Assembly (NCBI GenBank): GCA_021820845.1
Contig: JAKADC010000003.1
Coordinates: forward strand, 124,001 to 188,000
Reading direction: 5' to 3'
Origin: Pseudomonadota bacterium
GTDB lineage: Bacteria > Pseudomonadota > Gammaproteobacteria > Burkholderiales > Thiobacillaceae
DNA length: 64,000 nucleotides
Shown: positions 33,860-43,306 of the stretch, piece after piece
How the letters are laid out: every line of letters starts with the position of its first letter
How positions within the stretch are numbered: position 1 is the stretch's first letter
Position numbers and translations under genes: made by a program
Notes under the pieces: model-generated
Database searches by the model: none
Told to the model about the DNA's origin: nothing
The model's input: the letters and a program-made list of their open reading frames with translations, nothing else

Positions 33860-34125
33860 ATACGCTTCGCCTCGACGCCACCGAACTCGGCCTGGACTTC
33901 AATCGCGCGCTCGCACTGTCAACGAGCATCGCGCGCCATCATCTGGGCGACGACACGATGTTGCTGAGCTGGTACGACCGCGAACGCGACCTGGAGTCGC
34001 CGGCCGGGGTAAGCGAATGCCACGCCGGCTGCGCGACCAAGGGATCCTGGGACTACGCGCTCAACCGCGGCGCGCGGCTCGCGGTGGATTTCGACGCCGG
34101 CAGATTCACGTTCTGTTTCCTGTAG
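33856..34125 (+). CDS. AF1514-like small conserved protein
   Basis: An 89-residue protein starting [19 protein letters not shown]. Its ATG overlaps the mutS stop (ATGA), so it is translationally coupled to mutS. The residues [20 protein letters not shown] and the later [14 protein letters not shown] resemble the AF1514 family of small proteins of unknown function. Cysteines C55, C59 and C87 with H56 could bind a metal, but no function is known. There is no signal peptide or membrane segment. Confidence 0.65.
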   Translation: MNTLRLDATELGLDFNRALALSTSIARHHLGDDTMLLSWYDRERDLESPAGVSECHAGCATKGSWDYALNRGARLAVDFDAGRFTFCFL

Positions 34126-34421
34126 CGCACCGAGAGCGGCGCGGCTCACGGGCGCCGTGGAGGTATACCCCTTCTTCACGCCGAGCGTTCAACCCGCGAC
34201 CGCCGGGCCTTCGAATGCAAGGACAAACAATGCCTTAGCCGGCGCACCCCTTACCCACAAAGGGGTATGTCACGGATTTGCGAGCCAATCGCGCCTCTGG
34301 TACGCCCCCGTCCGAGGGCGTAAAAAGCACTCCTGAGTTTTTCTTCCCCGCTCGACTGGACCGTCGCCCGCGAACGCGCCGATCCAGGCTGGCGTGCCTT
34401 GAAACTCATGACGGAAAGCTT
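34126..34421 (+). promoter_or_regulatory. 296-base intergenic region with NarL-type heptamers
   Basis: No gene is visible here. Three NarL/NarP-like heptamers occur: a lone TACCCCT at 34166-34172 and an inverted pair TACCCAC-AA-AGGGGTA at 34252-34267 in the 7-2-7 spacing preferred by NarL and NarP. The second arm of the pair fits TACYYMT exactly and the first misses only the last base. A GC-rich inverted repeat (ACGCCC / GGGCGT, ends near 34320) follows. No convincing -35/-10 pair was found. Confidence 0.45.
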
Positions 34422-35267
34422 ATGGCGAACATCTTGCGCAGACATTTCATGCTCCACTGCATGGCCCTGTTCGTGGCCTCTACTGTGCGAGCCAGGCCGG
34501 CTCATGCGGCGGGCATTGCCAATCTCAACGAAGCCATCAACAAGGCAGGCAGCCTGCGCATGTTGTCGCAACGCATGGCCAAGGCGTATTGCCAGATCGG
34601 GCAAAACGTCTGGACCGACAACTCGCGCCGCATCCTGGCGTCGTCCATCGATCTCTACCAGACGCGCCTGAACGAGCTCAAGGCTTTCGCGCCGTCATCG
34701 GACATCAAGGCGACCTACGCCGACCTGGACGCCAATTGGCAACGCTTCCACCGGTTGCTGGACACGGTGCCGAGCCTCGCCAACGGGCAACGCGTCGCCG
34801 AGCTCAGCGAGGAATCCCTGCGGATCGCTCATCTGGCGACGACCCAGCTCGAGCTGTCTTCGCCCACGAGCGTAGGCCGGCTCATCAATATCGCCGGCCG
34901 GCAGCGCATGCTGTCGCAACGTTTGGCGAAGCTGTACATGTGCCGTCAATGGGGAATCAGCAACCCGGCCACAGATACCGAGATGGCGCTCGCCAAGCGC
35001 GAATTCCTGAGCGCCATGGACGCGCTGGCACACGCTCCAGAAAGCACCGGAAAGATCGGCGACGAACTGAGCCTCGCCCGCCACCAGTGGATGTTCTTCG
35101 ACAATTCCCTGATGCAGCAGAGCGCGGGCAACAAGGAGACCTACGACGCCGTCAACGTGGCCACCACGAGCGAGCGCATTCTCGAAATCATGGACCATGT
35201 CACCGGGCTTTACGCGCAGTTGCCGGCGCCCGCCGCTGCTGCCGCCGCGCGGGCGGCACGGCGCTGA
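34422..35267 (+). CDS. Exported tandem PilJ/NarX-type nitrate-sensor-like protein
   Basis: A 281-residue protein with an N-terminal export signal (MANILRRHFMLHCMALFVAS...PAHAAG; the RR before the hydrophobic stretch may make it Tat-like). Two similar helical repeats follow, each with a P-box-like motif: AINKAGSLRMLSQR at 38-51 and LINIAGRQRMLSQR at 154-167. The first is almost the NarX/NarQ nitrate-binding box; the second is the PilJ N-terminal type. There is no kinase, HAMP, methyl-accepting or second membrane segment, so it is a free periplasmic ligand-binding protein. It ends in an Ala/Pro-rich tail. GGAAAG before the ATG at 34422 decides the start. Ligand (nitrate or nitrite) and partner are inference. 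Confidence 0.8.
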   Translation: MANILRRHFMLHCMALFVASTVRARPAHAAGIANLNEAINKAGSLRMLSQRMAKAYCQIGQNVWTDNSRRILASSIDLYQTRLNELKAFAPSSDIKATYADLDANWQRFHRLLDTVPSLANGQRVAELSEESLRIAHLATTQLELSSPTSVGRLINIAGRQRMLSQRLAKLYMCRQWGISNPATDTEMALAKREFLSAMDALAHAPESTGKIGDELSLARHQWMFFDNSLMQQSAGNKETYDAVNVATTSERILEIMDHVTGLYAQLPAPAAAAAARAARR

Positions 35268-35296
35268 GCCCGAGGCCGTCTTCGGGCGCCCTCAGC
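35263..35296. terminator. Inverted repeat spanning two convergent stop codons
   Basis: GCTGAG (35263-35268) pairs with CTCAGC (35291-35296), with an inner CCCGA / TCGGG stem. The TGA of the sensor-like gene lies in one arm and the TGA of the convergent S4 gene in the other. There is no T-run, so termination is uncertain. Confidence 0.35.
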
Positions 35297-35516
35297 CCGC
35301 CAGCGTCAGGATATCGCGCCCCATACATCGCACCGTCTGGTTCGCGCGAATTTTTGCCGTCTTGCGGCTTTCCGGACGACCGTCGACCACGACGGCCCCG
35401 CTGGCGATCAGACGCTTGCCCTCCCCGCCGCTGCCGGCAACGCCCGCGAGCTTGAGCAGGTCGCAAAGCGCGACGTATTCGCCGCGCAGCCTGAATTCCA
35501 CCCTGTCCACGCTCAT
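35292..35516 (-). CDS. S4-domain RNA-binding protein, YbcJ-like
   Basis: A 74-residue protein consisting of one S4 RNA-binding domain (YVALCDLLKLAGVAGSGGEG, KRLIASGAVVVDGRPE). This is the YbcJ family, which probably binds structured RNA. The ATG at 35514-35516 shares a base with the stop of the DUF2818 gene (TGATG), so it is coupled to the end of the nuo operon. The open frame running further upstream lies inside DUF2818. Confidence 0.85.
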   Translation of the reverse strand: MSVDRVEFRLRGEYVALCDLLKLAGVAGSGGEGKRLIASGAVVVDGRPESRKTAKIRANQTVRCMGRDILTLAG

Positions 35517-35818
35517 CAGGCGCCGCGCCGACGCCACAGGTAGCGGTATACGAAGCCGGGATAGGCGAACACCACGAACAGCGAGGCGTTGACCGCGTAG
35601 AACTCCCAATCCTGGTGCTGGACATCGCCCATGTTGCTTTCCAGCAGACGCGCGATGCCGCCGACAACGAAAAAGAGAATCACCAGCTCGAGCAGCCGCC
35701 ACCCAAAATTCTTGGCACCCGCCTTTGGCCGGATGACGAAGAAAATGCGCTCGACGAGGAAAGGCAGGTTGGCCGCGATGAAGGCCAGAATCAGCAGCAG
35801 CGTTGTGGAGAAGTTCAC
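35516..35818 (-). CDS. DUF2818 membrane protein following nuoN
   Basis: A 100-residue protein with three predicted helices (about 3-22, 42-62 and 72-92) starting MNFSTTLLLILAFIAANLPF. It belongs to DUF2818, found downstream of nuoN in many Betaproteobacteria. A role as an accessory of NADH dehydrogenase is suggested by position only. It lies 71 bases after nuoN. Confidence 0.85.
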   Translation of the reverse strand: MNFSTTLLLILAFIAANLPFLVERIFFVIRPKAGAKNFGWRLLELVILFFVVGGIARLLESNMGDVQHQDWEFYAVNASLFVVFAYPGFVYRYLWRRRGA

Positions 35819-35889
35819 AGGTGGATCCGAAAAGCTAGGTAACGCCGGAGCAGACTCGTCCCGGCCTGGTTTGGTTCAAACAACCCGGT

Positions 35890-37335
35890 TCAGAAGGATG
35901 CGCCGATCGCATGGATACAGATCGCCATAAGCGGCTGCGGCACGATTCCCAGCGCCAGGATCGCAAGCCCGTTGACCGACATCACGACGCGCGCGTCCGC
36001 GCTTGCGGCGATCGGCGAGGTGTCGACCGGCGCATCGAAATACATCAGCTTGACGATACGCAGGTAGTAGAACGCGCCGATCAGCGAGAGCAGCACGGCG
36101 GCGACCGCCAGCCAGGCGTAGCCGATTCCGACCACGGCCTGCAACACCGCCAGCTTGGCGTAGAACCCGACCGTGGGCGGAATGCCGGCCATCGAGAACA
36201 TCAACAGCAGCATCAGGAAAGCCAGCCACGGGCTGCGGCGGTTGAGGCCCTTGAAATCGTCGAGCTGATCGGCCTCGAAGCCGGCACGCGACAACAGCAG
36301 GATCATGCCGAACCCGCCGAGGCTCATCAGCGCATACGCGAGCACATAGAACATCGCGCTGCCGTACCCGCTCTGCGAGCCGGCCAGGATGCCCAGCAGC
36401 ACGAAGCCCATGTGCGAGATCGTCGAATACGCGAACATCCGCTTGAGGTTGCTTTGCGCGATGGCGGCGACGTTGCCGAGCGCCACCGACAGCACGGCCA
36501 GGATGACCAGCATGTCGCGCCAATCGCCGACCTGCGGCTCGAGCCCCTGCCCCAGAATCCGGACCGCGAAGGCGAACGCGGCGATTTTCGGTGCGGAGCC
36601 GATGAACAGCGTCATCGCCGTCGGCGCGCCCTCGTAGACGTCGGGCACCCACATGTGGAACGGCACGACGCCCAGCTTGAACGCGAGTCCGGCGACGATG
36701 AAGACGATGCCGAATACCAGCGGGATATGCAGGTCGGTGCCGTCCTGCAGGGCGGCGGCCATGTCGGCCAGGCCGAGCGAGCCGGTCACGCCGTAGACCA
36801 TCGACATGCCGTAGAGCAGCATGCCCGACGCCAGCGCGCCGAGCACGAAGTATTTCATCGCCGCTTCCGTCGCCACGCTGGAATCGCGGTGCAGCGCGAC
36901 CATGGAATACAGCGACAGCGAAAGCAGTTCGAGCCCGAGGTAAAGCGTAAGGAAATGGCTGGCCGACACCATCACCATCATGCCCAGCAGCGCGAACAGC
37001 GCGAGCACGAAGAATTCGCCCTTGTAGAGCGCGCGTTCGCGCAGGTAATCGCGCGAGTAGATCATCACCGCCGCGACCGTCAGATAAAGAAACAGCTTCA
37101 AGACGTCCGACAGCGGGTCATCGACGAAGAGGCCGCCCAGCGTCAGCCCGGGAGCCGTGGCGAAGCCGCGCAGGGTCAGAAACGCCGCGCCGGCCAGCGT
37201 CAACAGCGAGAGGCCGTAAGCCAGATGACGCTGTCTGTGGCCGACCGCGGCGTCGACGACCAGGATCAGCGAAACCATGGCCAGCACGAAAATCTCGGGG
37301 AAAACAGGCGCGAACTGCATGATGGCGTGTCTCAT
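35890..37335 (-). CDS. nuoN: NADH-quinone oxidoreductase subunit N
   Basis: A 481-residue antiporter-like membrane subunit of complex I with about 14 helices and the proton-channel lysines and glutamates of the family ([33 protein letters not shown]). AAGGTG five bases before the ATG at 37333-37335 supports that start over the internal Met at 37318-37320. It is the last nuo gene and follows nuoM after nine bases. Confidence 0.96.
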   Translation of the reverse strand: MRHAIMQFAPVFPEIFVLAMVSLILVVDAAVGHRQRHLAYGLSLLTLAGAAFLTLRGFATAPGLTLGGLFVDDPLSDVLKLFLYLTVAAVMIYSRDYLRERALYKGEFFVLALFALLGMMVMVSASHFLTLYLGLELLSLSLYSMVALHRDSSVATEAAMKYFVLGALASGMLLYGMSMVYGVTGSLGLADMAAALQDGTDLHIPLVFGIVFIVAGLAFKLGVVPFHMWVPDVYEGAPTAMTLFIGSAPKIAAFAFAVRILGQGLEPQVGDWRDMLVILAVLSVALGNVAAIAQSNLKRMFAYSTISHMGFVLLGILAGSQSGYGSAMFYVLAYALMSLGGFGMILLLSRAGFEADQLDDFKGLNRRSPWLAFLMLLLMFSMAGIPPTVGFYAKLAVLQAVVGIGYAWLAVAAVLLSLIGAFYYLRIVKLMYFDAPVDTSPIAASADARVVMSVNGLAILALGIVPQPLMAICIHAIGASF

Positions 37336-37344
37336 CCTGGCACC

Positions 37345-38835
37345 TTAGGGCAGTTTGCTTTGGGCGACGTGCGCCAAGAGGTTGACCACCGACGCGTGCA
37401 TCACATCGGTCAGCGGCTTGGGATACAGGCCCATCGCCAGCACGCAGACGGCAAGGGTGCCGAGCAGCAGGATCTCGCGCGCGTTGATGTCGCTCATCTC
37501 CTCCACGTGCGGGTTGGCGACCGCGCCGAACACGACGCGCTTGTACATCCAGAGGGTGTAGGCCGCGCCGGTGATCAACGAGGTCGCGGCGATGAATGCG
37601 TACCAGAAGTCGACGGGGATGGCGGCCATGACGACCATGAATTCCCCGACGAAGCCGCTCGTGGCCGGCAGGCCCGCGTTTGCCATCGCGAACAGCATAA
37701 AGAAGGCGGCGAATACCGGCATCTTGTTGACCAGCCCGCCGTAGTCCTTGATCTGGCGCGAATGCAGACGGTCGTACATGACGCCGATGCAGAGGAACAG
37801 GGCGGCGGAGACGAAGCCGTGCGAGACCATCTGCACCAGCCCGCCCTCGGCGCCAAGCGGATTGAACATGAAGAAGCCGAGCGTGACAAAACCCATGTGC
37901 GCGATCGAGGAATACGCGATGAGTTTTTTCATGTCGGCCTGCACGAGGGCGACCAGGCCGATGTAGACCACGGCGATCAGCGACAGCGCGATGACGAGCC
38001 ATGCGAGTTCGTGGCTCGCATCCGGGAGGATCGGCAGGATGAAACGCAGGAAGCCGTAGGCGCCGACCTTCAGCGTGATCGCCGCGAGCACCACGGATCC
38101 GCCCGTCGGCGCCTCGACGTGCGCGTCGGGCAGCCAGGTGTGCACCGGCCACATCGGCACCTTGACGCCGAAAGCCAGCAGGAACGAGAAGAACATCAGC
38201 GTCTGCGCCGTCATCCCGAGCGGGGTGCCGTGCCAGGTCTGGATGTCGAAGCTGCCTCCCGACTGGAAGTAGAGATAGATCATCGACACCAGCATCAGCA
38301 GCGAGCCGAGCAGCGTATAGAGGAAGAACTTGAACGCCGCGTAGACGCGGTTCGGTCCGCCCCACACGCCGACGATCAGGTACAGCGGAATCAGCATGCC
38401 TTCGAAGAAGACGTAGAACAGGATGCCGTCGAGGGCCGCGAAGACGCCATTGATGAGGCCCGACATGATGAGAAAGGCCGCCATGTATTGCGCGACCTTG
38501 TCCTGAATCACCTGCCAGCCCGCGATGACCACCAGCAGGGTGACGAAGCTGTTGAGCAGGATCAGCGGCATCGAAATGCCGTCGGCGCCCAGGTGGTAAT
38601 GAATGTTGAACGCGGGGATCCACGCCGCCTTCTCCACGAACTGCATCGCGGACGTGCCGGTATCGAAGCCGGTGGCCAGCGGAATCGCGACGGCGAGGCC
38701 CAGCGTCGCGCCGGCGAGCGCCAGCCAGCGGGCGAGCGCGGCGTTGCGATCGGAGCCCGTCGCCAGCACGATCACGCCGGCCAGAATCGGAACCCAGATG
38801 ACGAGAGAAAGTATCGACTGTCCGAACATGGGCAT
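37345..38835 (-). CDS. nuoM: NADH-quinone oxidoreductase subunit M
   Basis: A 496-residue proton-pumping subunit with about 14 membrane helices and the motif FKVPMWPVHTWLPDAHVEAPT-type region (here VKVPMWPVHTWLPDAH). Two Met codons (38833-38835 and 38827-38829) are close together and neither has a strong ribosome site; the first is chosen because it lies just after the nuoL stop. Further upstream extension would run into nuoL. Confidence 0.95.
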   Translation of the reverse strand: MPMFGQSILSLVIWVPILAGVIVLATGSDRNAALARWLALAGATLGLAVAIPLATGFDTGTSAMQFVEKAAWIPAFNIHYHLGADGISMPLILLNSFVTLLVVIAGWQVIQDKVAQYMAAFLIMSGLINGVFAALDGILFYVFFEGMLIPLYLIVGVWGGPNRVYAAFKFFLYTLLGSLLMLVSMIYLYFQSGGSFDIQTWHGTPLGMTAQTLMFFSFLLAFGVKVPMWPVHTWLPDAHVEAPTGGSVVLAAITLKVGAYGFLRFILPILPDASHELAWLVIALSLIAVVYIGLVALVQADMKKLIAYSSIAHMGFVTLGFFMFNPLGAEGGLVQMVSHGFVSAALFLCIGVMYDRLHSRQIKDYGGLVNKMPVFAAFFMLFAMANAGLPATSGFVGEFMVVMAAIPVDFWYAFIAATSLITGAAYTLWMYKRVVFGAVANPHVEEMSDINAREILLLGTLAVCVLAMGLYPKPLTDVMHASVVNLLAHVAQSKLP

Positions 38836-38840
38836 TATTT

Positions 38841-40856
38841 TTAGTTGAGCCGCGCGAACCACGTCACCAGGGCGAACACCCCGATCAGCATGGCAAAAGC
38901 GTAGTGGTAGATGTAGCCCGACTGGAAGGCCTTGACCAGGCGCGAGAATCGTTCGACCACATGTGCCGAACCGTTGACGAAGAAACCGTCGATCACGTTC
39001 TGGTCGCCGCGCCGCCAGAGGGTGCCGCCGAGCAGGCGCGCGCCCTTGGCGAACATCCAGCTATAGAGTTCGTCGAACCAGTATTTGTTGACGAGCATCC
39101 GGTAGACGAAGCCGAGGCGCTGCGCGAGCGCCGCCGGGATGTCCGGACGCTTGAGATAGAAGAACGCCGACAGCCCCACGCCTGCCGCCGCAAGCCAGAA
39201 TGGCAGCGTCGTCAACGCATGCAGCCCCATTTCCATCGCGCCGTGAAATTCCTGATCCAGCTCGTGCATCGCCGGATGGCGGTCGGCGACGTAAATTGCG
39301 CTGCCGAAAAAATCGCCGAACAGCATCGGCTCGATGGTCATGTAGCCGATCGCCAGCGAGGGGAGCGCCAGTGCAAGAAGAGGCCCTGTGACGACCCACG
39401 GCGTTTCGTGCGGCGTCTCGACGTGGCCGTGGCCGTGAGGGCCGGCATGGCCGGTATCGGGCTCGTTGCCGTGGGCGTGCCCCTGGCGGAAACGCTCCTT
39501 GCCGTGAAACACCAGGAAGTACATGCGGAAGGAATAGAAGGCGGTGACGAATACCCCGGCCAGCACGGCGAAATAGGCGAAGCCCGCGCCAGGCAGGTGC
39601 GAAACCTTGGCCGCCTCGATGATGCTTTCCTTCGAATAGAAGCCTGACAGGAATGGCGTGCCGATCAGCGCGAGCGAACCGATCAGCGAGGTGATCCAGG
39701 TGATCGGCATGTATTTCTTCAGTCCGCCCATGTAGCGGATGTCCTGGTTGTGGTGCATCGCGATGATGACCGAACCGGCGGCAAGGAACAGCAGGGCCTT
39801 GAAGAACGCATGCGTCATCAGATGAAAGACAGCAACCGAGTAGGCCGATGCGCCGAGCGCGACCGTCATGTAGCCGAGCTGGGACAATGTCGAATAGGCC
39901 ACGACGCGCTTGATGTCGTTCTGCACCATGCCGAGGAAGCCCATGAAAAGCGCGGTGATCGCGCCGATCACCATGATGAAGCTCAGTGCCGCGTCGGACA
40001 GTTCGTACAGCGGCGACATGCGGGCGACCATGAAGATCCCGGCGGTGACCATGGTCGCCGCGTGGATCAGCGCGGAAATCGGCGTCGGGCCTTCCATCGA
40101 GTCGGGCAGCCAGACATGCAGGGGAAACTGCGCCGACTTGCCCATCGCGCCGATGAACAACAGTATCCCGATGACGGTCATCAGTCCCCACGACGCGCCC
40201 GGCCAGAGGGCGATCGTGTCGTCGGCCAGCGACGGGGCCTTCGCGAACACAGTCGCATAATCGAGCGAACCGAAATGCGCCAGCACCAGGCCGATGCCGA
40301 GGATGAAGCCGAAATCGCCGACCCGGTTGACCAGAAAGGCCTTGAGATTGGCGTAGATCGCGCTTTCCTTGGTGTACCAGAAGCCGATCAGCAGGTAGGA
40401 CACGAGGCCCACCGCCTCCCAGCCGAAGAACAGCTGGAGGAAGTTGTTGCTCATGACCAGCATCAGCATCGAGAAGGTGAACAGCGAGATATAGCTGAAG
40501 AAGCGCTGGTAGCCCGGATCGTCATGCATGTAGCCGATGGTGTAGACGTGCACCATCAGCGAGACGAACGTGACCACGAGCATCATCATCGCCGTCAGCG
40601 CGTCGACCAGGAAGCCGACCTCGAAACGCAGGTCGCCCAGTGTCATCCACGTGTAGACGGTGCCGTTGAACGTGTGCCCGGCAAGCACGTCCTGGAACAC
40701 GAGCACCGATGCGAGAAAGGACGCGGTCACGCCGCCGATCGCGGCGACGTGGGCGCCGGTGCGGCCGACCAGCTTGCCGAACAGGCCGGCGACAATCGCG
40801 CCCAGCAGCGGCGCAAGCGGCACGACGAGATAGAGCGTCTGCATGTCCACGCGCAT
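38841..40856 (-). CDS. nuoL: NADH-quinone oxidoreductase subunit L
   Basis: A 671-residue antiporter-like subunit with about 16 helices and the long lateral helix at its C-terminus. Motifs include GWEAVGLVSYLLIGFWYTKE and SAQFPLHVWLPDSMEGPTP. A His-rich cytoplasmic or periplasmic loop is notable (GHAHGNEPDTGHAGPHGHGH), probably variable. The ATG at 40854-40856 shares a base with the nuoK stop (TGATG); the next Met four codons on (MQTLYLVVPLAPL) is the start used by many homologues. Confidence 0.96.
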   Translation of the reverse strand: MRVDMQTLYLVVPLAPLLGAIVAGLFGKLVGRTGAHVAAIGGVTASFLASVLVFQDVLAGHTFNGTVYTWMTLGDLRFEVGFLVDALTAMMMLVVTFVSLMVHVYTIGYMHDDPGYQRFFSYISLFTFSMLMLVMSNNFLQLFFGWEAVGLVSYLLIGFWYTKESAIYANLKAFLVNRVGDFGFILGIGLVLAHFGSLDYATVFAKAPSLADDTIALWPGASWGLMTVIGILLFIGAMGKSAQFPLHVWLPDSMEGPTPISALIHAATMVTAGIFMVARMSPLYELSDAALSFIMVIGAITALFMGFLGMVQNDIKRVVAYSTLSQLGYMTVALGASAYSVAVFHLMTHAFFKALLFLAAGSVIIAMHHNQDIRYMGGLKKYMPITWITSLIGSLALIGTPFLSGFYSKESIIEAAKVSHLPGAGFAYFAVLAGVFVTAFYSFRMYFLVFHGKERFRQGHAHGNEPDTGHAGPHGHGHVETPHETPWVVTGPLLALALPSLAIGYMTIEPMLFGDFFGSAIYVADRHPAMHELDQEFHGAMEMGLHALTTLPFWLAAAGVGLSAFFYLKRPDIPAALAQRLGFVYRMLVNKYWFDELYSWMFAKGARLLGGTLWRRGDQNVIDGFFVNGSAHVVERFSRLVKAFQSGYIYHYAFAMLIGVFALVTWFARLN

Positions 40857-41161
40857 CAGCCTTTCAGGTGGTCGAGGTCATCGACGTTGATCGTGCGCAG
40901 ATTGCGGAACAGCACCACCAGGATCGCCAGGCCGATGGCCGATTCCGCCGCGGCGACCGTGAGGATGAAGAAGACGAAAATCTGGCCGTGGATGTCGCCG
41001 AGGTAATGCGAGAACGCGATGAAGTTCATATTCACGGCCAGCAGCATCAGTTCGATGGCCATCAGGAGGATGATCACGTTCTTGCGGTTGAGGAAGATGC
41101 CCAGCACGCTGATGGCGAACAGGATGCCGCCCAGCACCAGGTAATGCGATAGAGAAATCAT
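40856..41161 (-). CDS. nuoK: NADH-quinone oxidoreductase subunit K
   Basis: A 101-residue three-helix membrane subunit starting [21 protein letters not shown]. It has the conserved glutamates in helices 2 and 3 ([27 protein letters not shown]) that form part of the proton path. The ATG overlaps the nuoJ stop by four bases. Confidence 0.97.
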   Translation of the reverse strand: MISLSHYLVLGGILFAISVLGIFLNRKNVIILLMAIELMLLAVNMNFIAFSHYLGDIHGQIFVFFILTVAAAESAIGLAILVVLFRNLRTINVDDLDHLKG

Positions 41162-41784
41162 TCGCCGCTCTCCCCTCTCCCGGCCTTCGGAGTCGATTGC
41201 ATTTTCACGATGCGCAGGCGGTCGCCGCGCTTGACCCTCACTTGCTGCGCGGGATCGATGTACTTGCTGTCCTTGCGCCGGCGCAAGGTGAGCGCGATGG
41301 CGGCGACGATCGCCACCAGCAGGATCACCGCCGCGAGTTCGAACGCGTAGACGTACTCGGTGTACAGCACCCGCCCGAGTTCCTTCGTATTGCTGTAATC
41401 GGCGGGGTGCGGCGGCGGTGCCCCGATGACGTCGAGGCCGAAGTGGCGGCTGCCGAGGATCAGGGCCATTTCGATCATCAGCAGTGCGGCGATGAAGCCG
41501 GCCACCGGCAAGTAGTCCCAGAAGCCCTGCCGCAACTTTTCCAGGTTGATGTCGAGCATCATCACCACGAACAGAAACAGCACCATGACGGCGCCGACAT
41601 AGACCAGCACGAGTGTGATGGCGAGGAATTCCGCCTCCAGCAGCATCCAAAGCCCGGCCGCGGTGAAAAACGCGAGCACAAGGTAGAGGGCGGCATGCAC
41701 CGGGTTGCGCGCGGTGATCACGCGCAGACCGGCAAACACCAGGATCGCAGCGAAGAAATAGAAAATCGCGGTCGTATAGGTCAT
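41158..41784 (-). CDS. nuoJ: NADH-quinone oxidoreductase subunit J
   Basis: A 208-residue membrane subunit with five helices; helix 3 carries [19 protein letters not shown] with the pi-bulge residues used in coupling. The C-terminal 40 residues are a charged cytoplasmic tail ([20 protein letters not shown]). It lies nine bases after nuoI and overlaps nuoK. Confidence 0.96.
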   Translation of the reverse strand: MTYTTAIFYFFAAILVFAGLRVITARNPVHAALYLVLAFFTAAGLWMLLEAEFLAITLVLVYVGAVMVLFLFVVMMLDINLEKLRQGFWDYLPVAGFIAALLMIEMALILGSRHFGLDVIGAPPPHPADYSNTKELGRVLYTEYVYAFELAAVILLVAIVAAIALTLRRRKDSKYIDPAQQVRVKRGDRLRIVKMQSTPKAGRGESGE

Positions 41785-41793
41785 GTCGATTCG

Positions 41794-42282
41794 TCAGCGG
41801 TACTTGGCGTCGGCCGCCCTGTCTTTCGCGATCTGCGCCTCGTACTGCTCGCCGATCGCCAGCAGCATGGGTTTGGTGTAGATGAGGTCGCCCCGTTGCT
41901 CGCCGTGATACTCGAGGATGCGCGTCTCGACGATGGAGTCCACCGGGCAGGATTCTTCGCAGAATCCACAGAAGATGCATTTGGTCAGGTCGATGTCGTA
42001 GCGCGTGGTGCGGCGGGTGCCGTCGATGCGCTGTTCCGAGTCGATGGTAATGGCAAGCGCCGGGCAGACCGCTTCGCACAGCTTGCAGGCGATGCAGCGC
42101 TCCTCGCCGTTGGGATAGCGGCGCAGCGCGTGCAGGCCGCGGAAACGCGGCGACTGCGGCGTTTTCTCTTCGGGAAACTGCACGGTGATCTTGCGCGCGA
42201 ACAGATGCCGGCCGGTGAGCATCATGCCGCGCAGCAGTTCGACCAGAAGCAGGCTGCCGAAGAAATTCGTGATCCGTTTCAT
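41794..42282 (-). CDS. nuoI: NADH-quinone oxidoreductase subunit I
   Basis: A 162-residue peripheral-arm subunit that carries clusters N6a and N6b. Two ferredoxin motifs are visible: [12 protein letters not shown] and [12 protein letters not shown]. It transfers electrons towards NuoB. Seven bases separate it from nuoH. Confidence 0.97.
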   Translation of the reverse strand: MKRITNFFGSLLLVELLRGMMLTGRHLFARKITVQFPEEKTPQSPRFRGLHALRRYPNGEERCIACKLCEAVCPALAITIDSEQRIDGTRRTTRYDIDLTKCIFCGFCEESCPVDSIVETRILEYHGEQRGDLIYTKPMLLAIGEQYEAQIAKDRAADAKYR

Positions 42283-42289
42283 GGCGCGC

Positions 42290-43306
42290 TCAGTGGAAAA
42301 GGTACCCGTACTGCGTCTGCATCATGGCGCCGGCGAAAATGATCCAGACGAGGGTGATGGGAATGAACACCTTCCAGCCCAAGCGCATGATCTGGTCGTA
42401 GCGATAACGCGGGAAGGTGGCGCGGAACCACAGGAAGAGAAACAGCACGAAAGCGGTTTTCAGGAGCCACCAGACGATGCCGTCCGGCAGGAAACTCACC
42501 GGCGAAAGCCAGCCGCCGAGGAACATCACGGTGCACAGCGCGGCGACCAGGATCATGTTCGCGTATTCGGCGAGGAAAAAGACGGCGAACGCCATGCCGG
42601 AATATTCCACGTGGAAACCGGCGACGATCTCGGATTCGCCCTCGGCGACGTCGAAAGGCGCGCGATTGGTCTCGGCCACGCCGGCGATCAGATAGACGAG
42701 AAACAGCGGGAACAGCGGAATGAAATACCAGTGAAGCAGTCCGCCCGACTGGCCATGCACGATATCGGTGAGATTGAGCGACTGCGCCGCCATCAGGACA
42801 CCCACCAGCGCGAAGCCCATGGCGATTTCATACGACACGATCTGCGCCGCCGAGCGCATGGCGCCGAGGAAGGCATACTTGGAATTGGACGCCCAGCCCG
42901 CGATGATCACGCCGTAAACACCCATCGAGGTGATCGCCATCACGTACAGGAGTCCCGCGTTGATGTTGGAAAGGACGAGCGAATCGGTGAACGGAATGAC
43001 CGCCCACGCCGCGAGCGCCGGGGCGATGGCGAGGATAGGCCCGAGGATGAAGAGGCCGCGGCTCGCACCCGACGGGATGATGATTTCCTTCATCATCAGC
43101 TTCACCGCGTCGGCGATCGGCTGCAGCAGGCCCTGGAATCCGACGCGGTTGGGGCCGATGCGCACCTGCATCCAGCCGATGATCTTCCGCTCCGCATAGG
43201 TGAGGTAGGCCACGCCCAGCATCAGCGGCACCACCAGGACGAGGATTTTGACCAGCGTCCAGACGACGGTTTGAATGGCGGCCCAATCCATGCCCGTGCT
43301 CTCCAT
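42290..43306 (-). CDS. nuoH: NADH-quinone oxidoreductase subunit H
   Basis: A 338-residue membrane subunit with eight helices that forms the quinone-access chamber with NuoB and NuoD. Key stretches are [36 protein letters not shown] and [19 protein letters not shown]. Its ATG shares one base with the nuoG stop. Confidence 0.97.
   Translation of the reverse strand: MESTGMDWAAIQTVVWTLVKILVLVVPLMLGVAYLTYAERKIIGWMQVRIGPNRVGFQGLLQPIADAVKLMMKEIIIPSGASRGLFILGPILAIAPALAAWAVIPFTDSLVLSNINAGLLYVMAITSMGVYGVIIAGWASNSKYAFLGAMRSAAQIVSYEIAMGFALVGVLMAAQSLNLTDIVHGQSGGLLHWYFIPLFPLFLVYLIAGVAETNRAPFDVAEGESEIVAGFHVEYSGMAFAVFFLAEYANMILVAALCTVMFLGGWLSPVSFLPDGIVWWLLKTAFVLFLFLWFRATFPRYRYDQIMRLGWKVFIPITLVWIIFAGAMMQTQYGYLFH

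Noticed and set aside
35911-38844. 977-codon plus-strand open frame opposite nuoN and nuoM
   Set aside because: Composition is extreme in His, Gln, Arg and Asp, the mirror of membrane-protein codons; not a gene.
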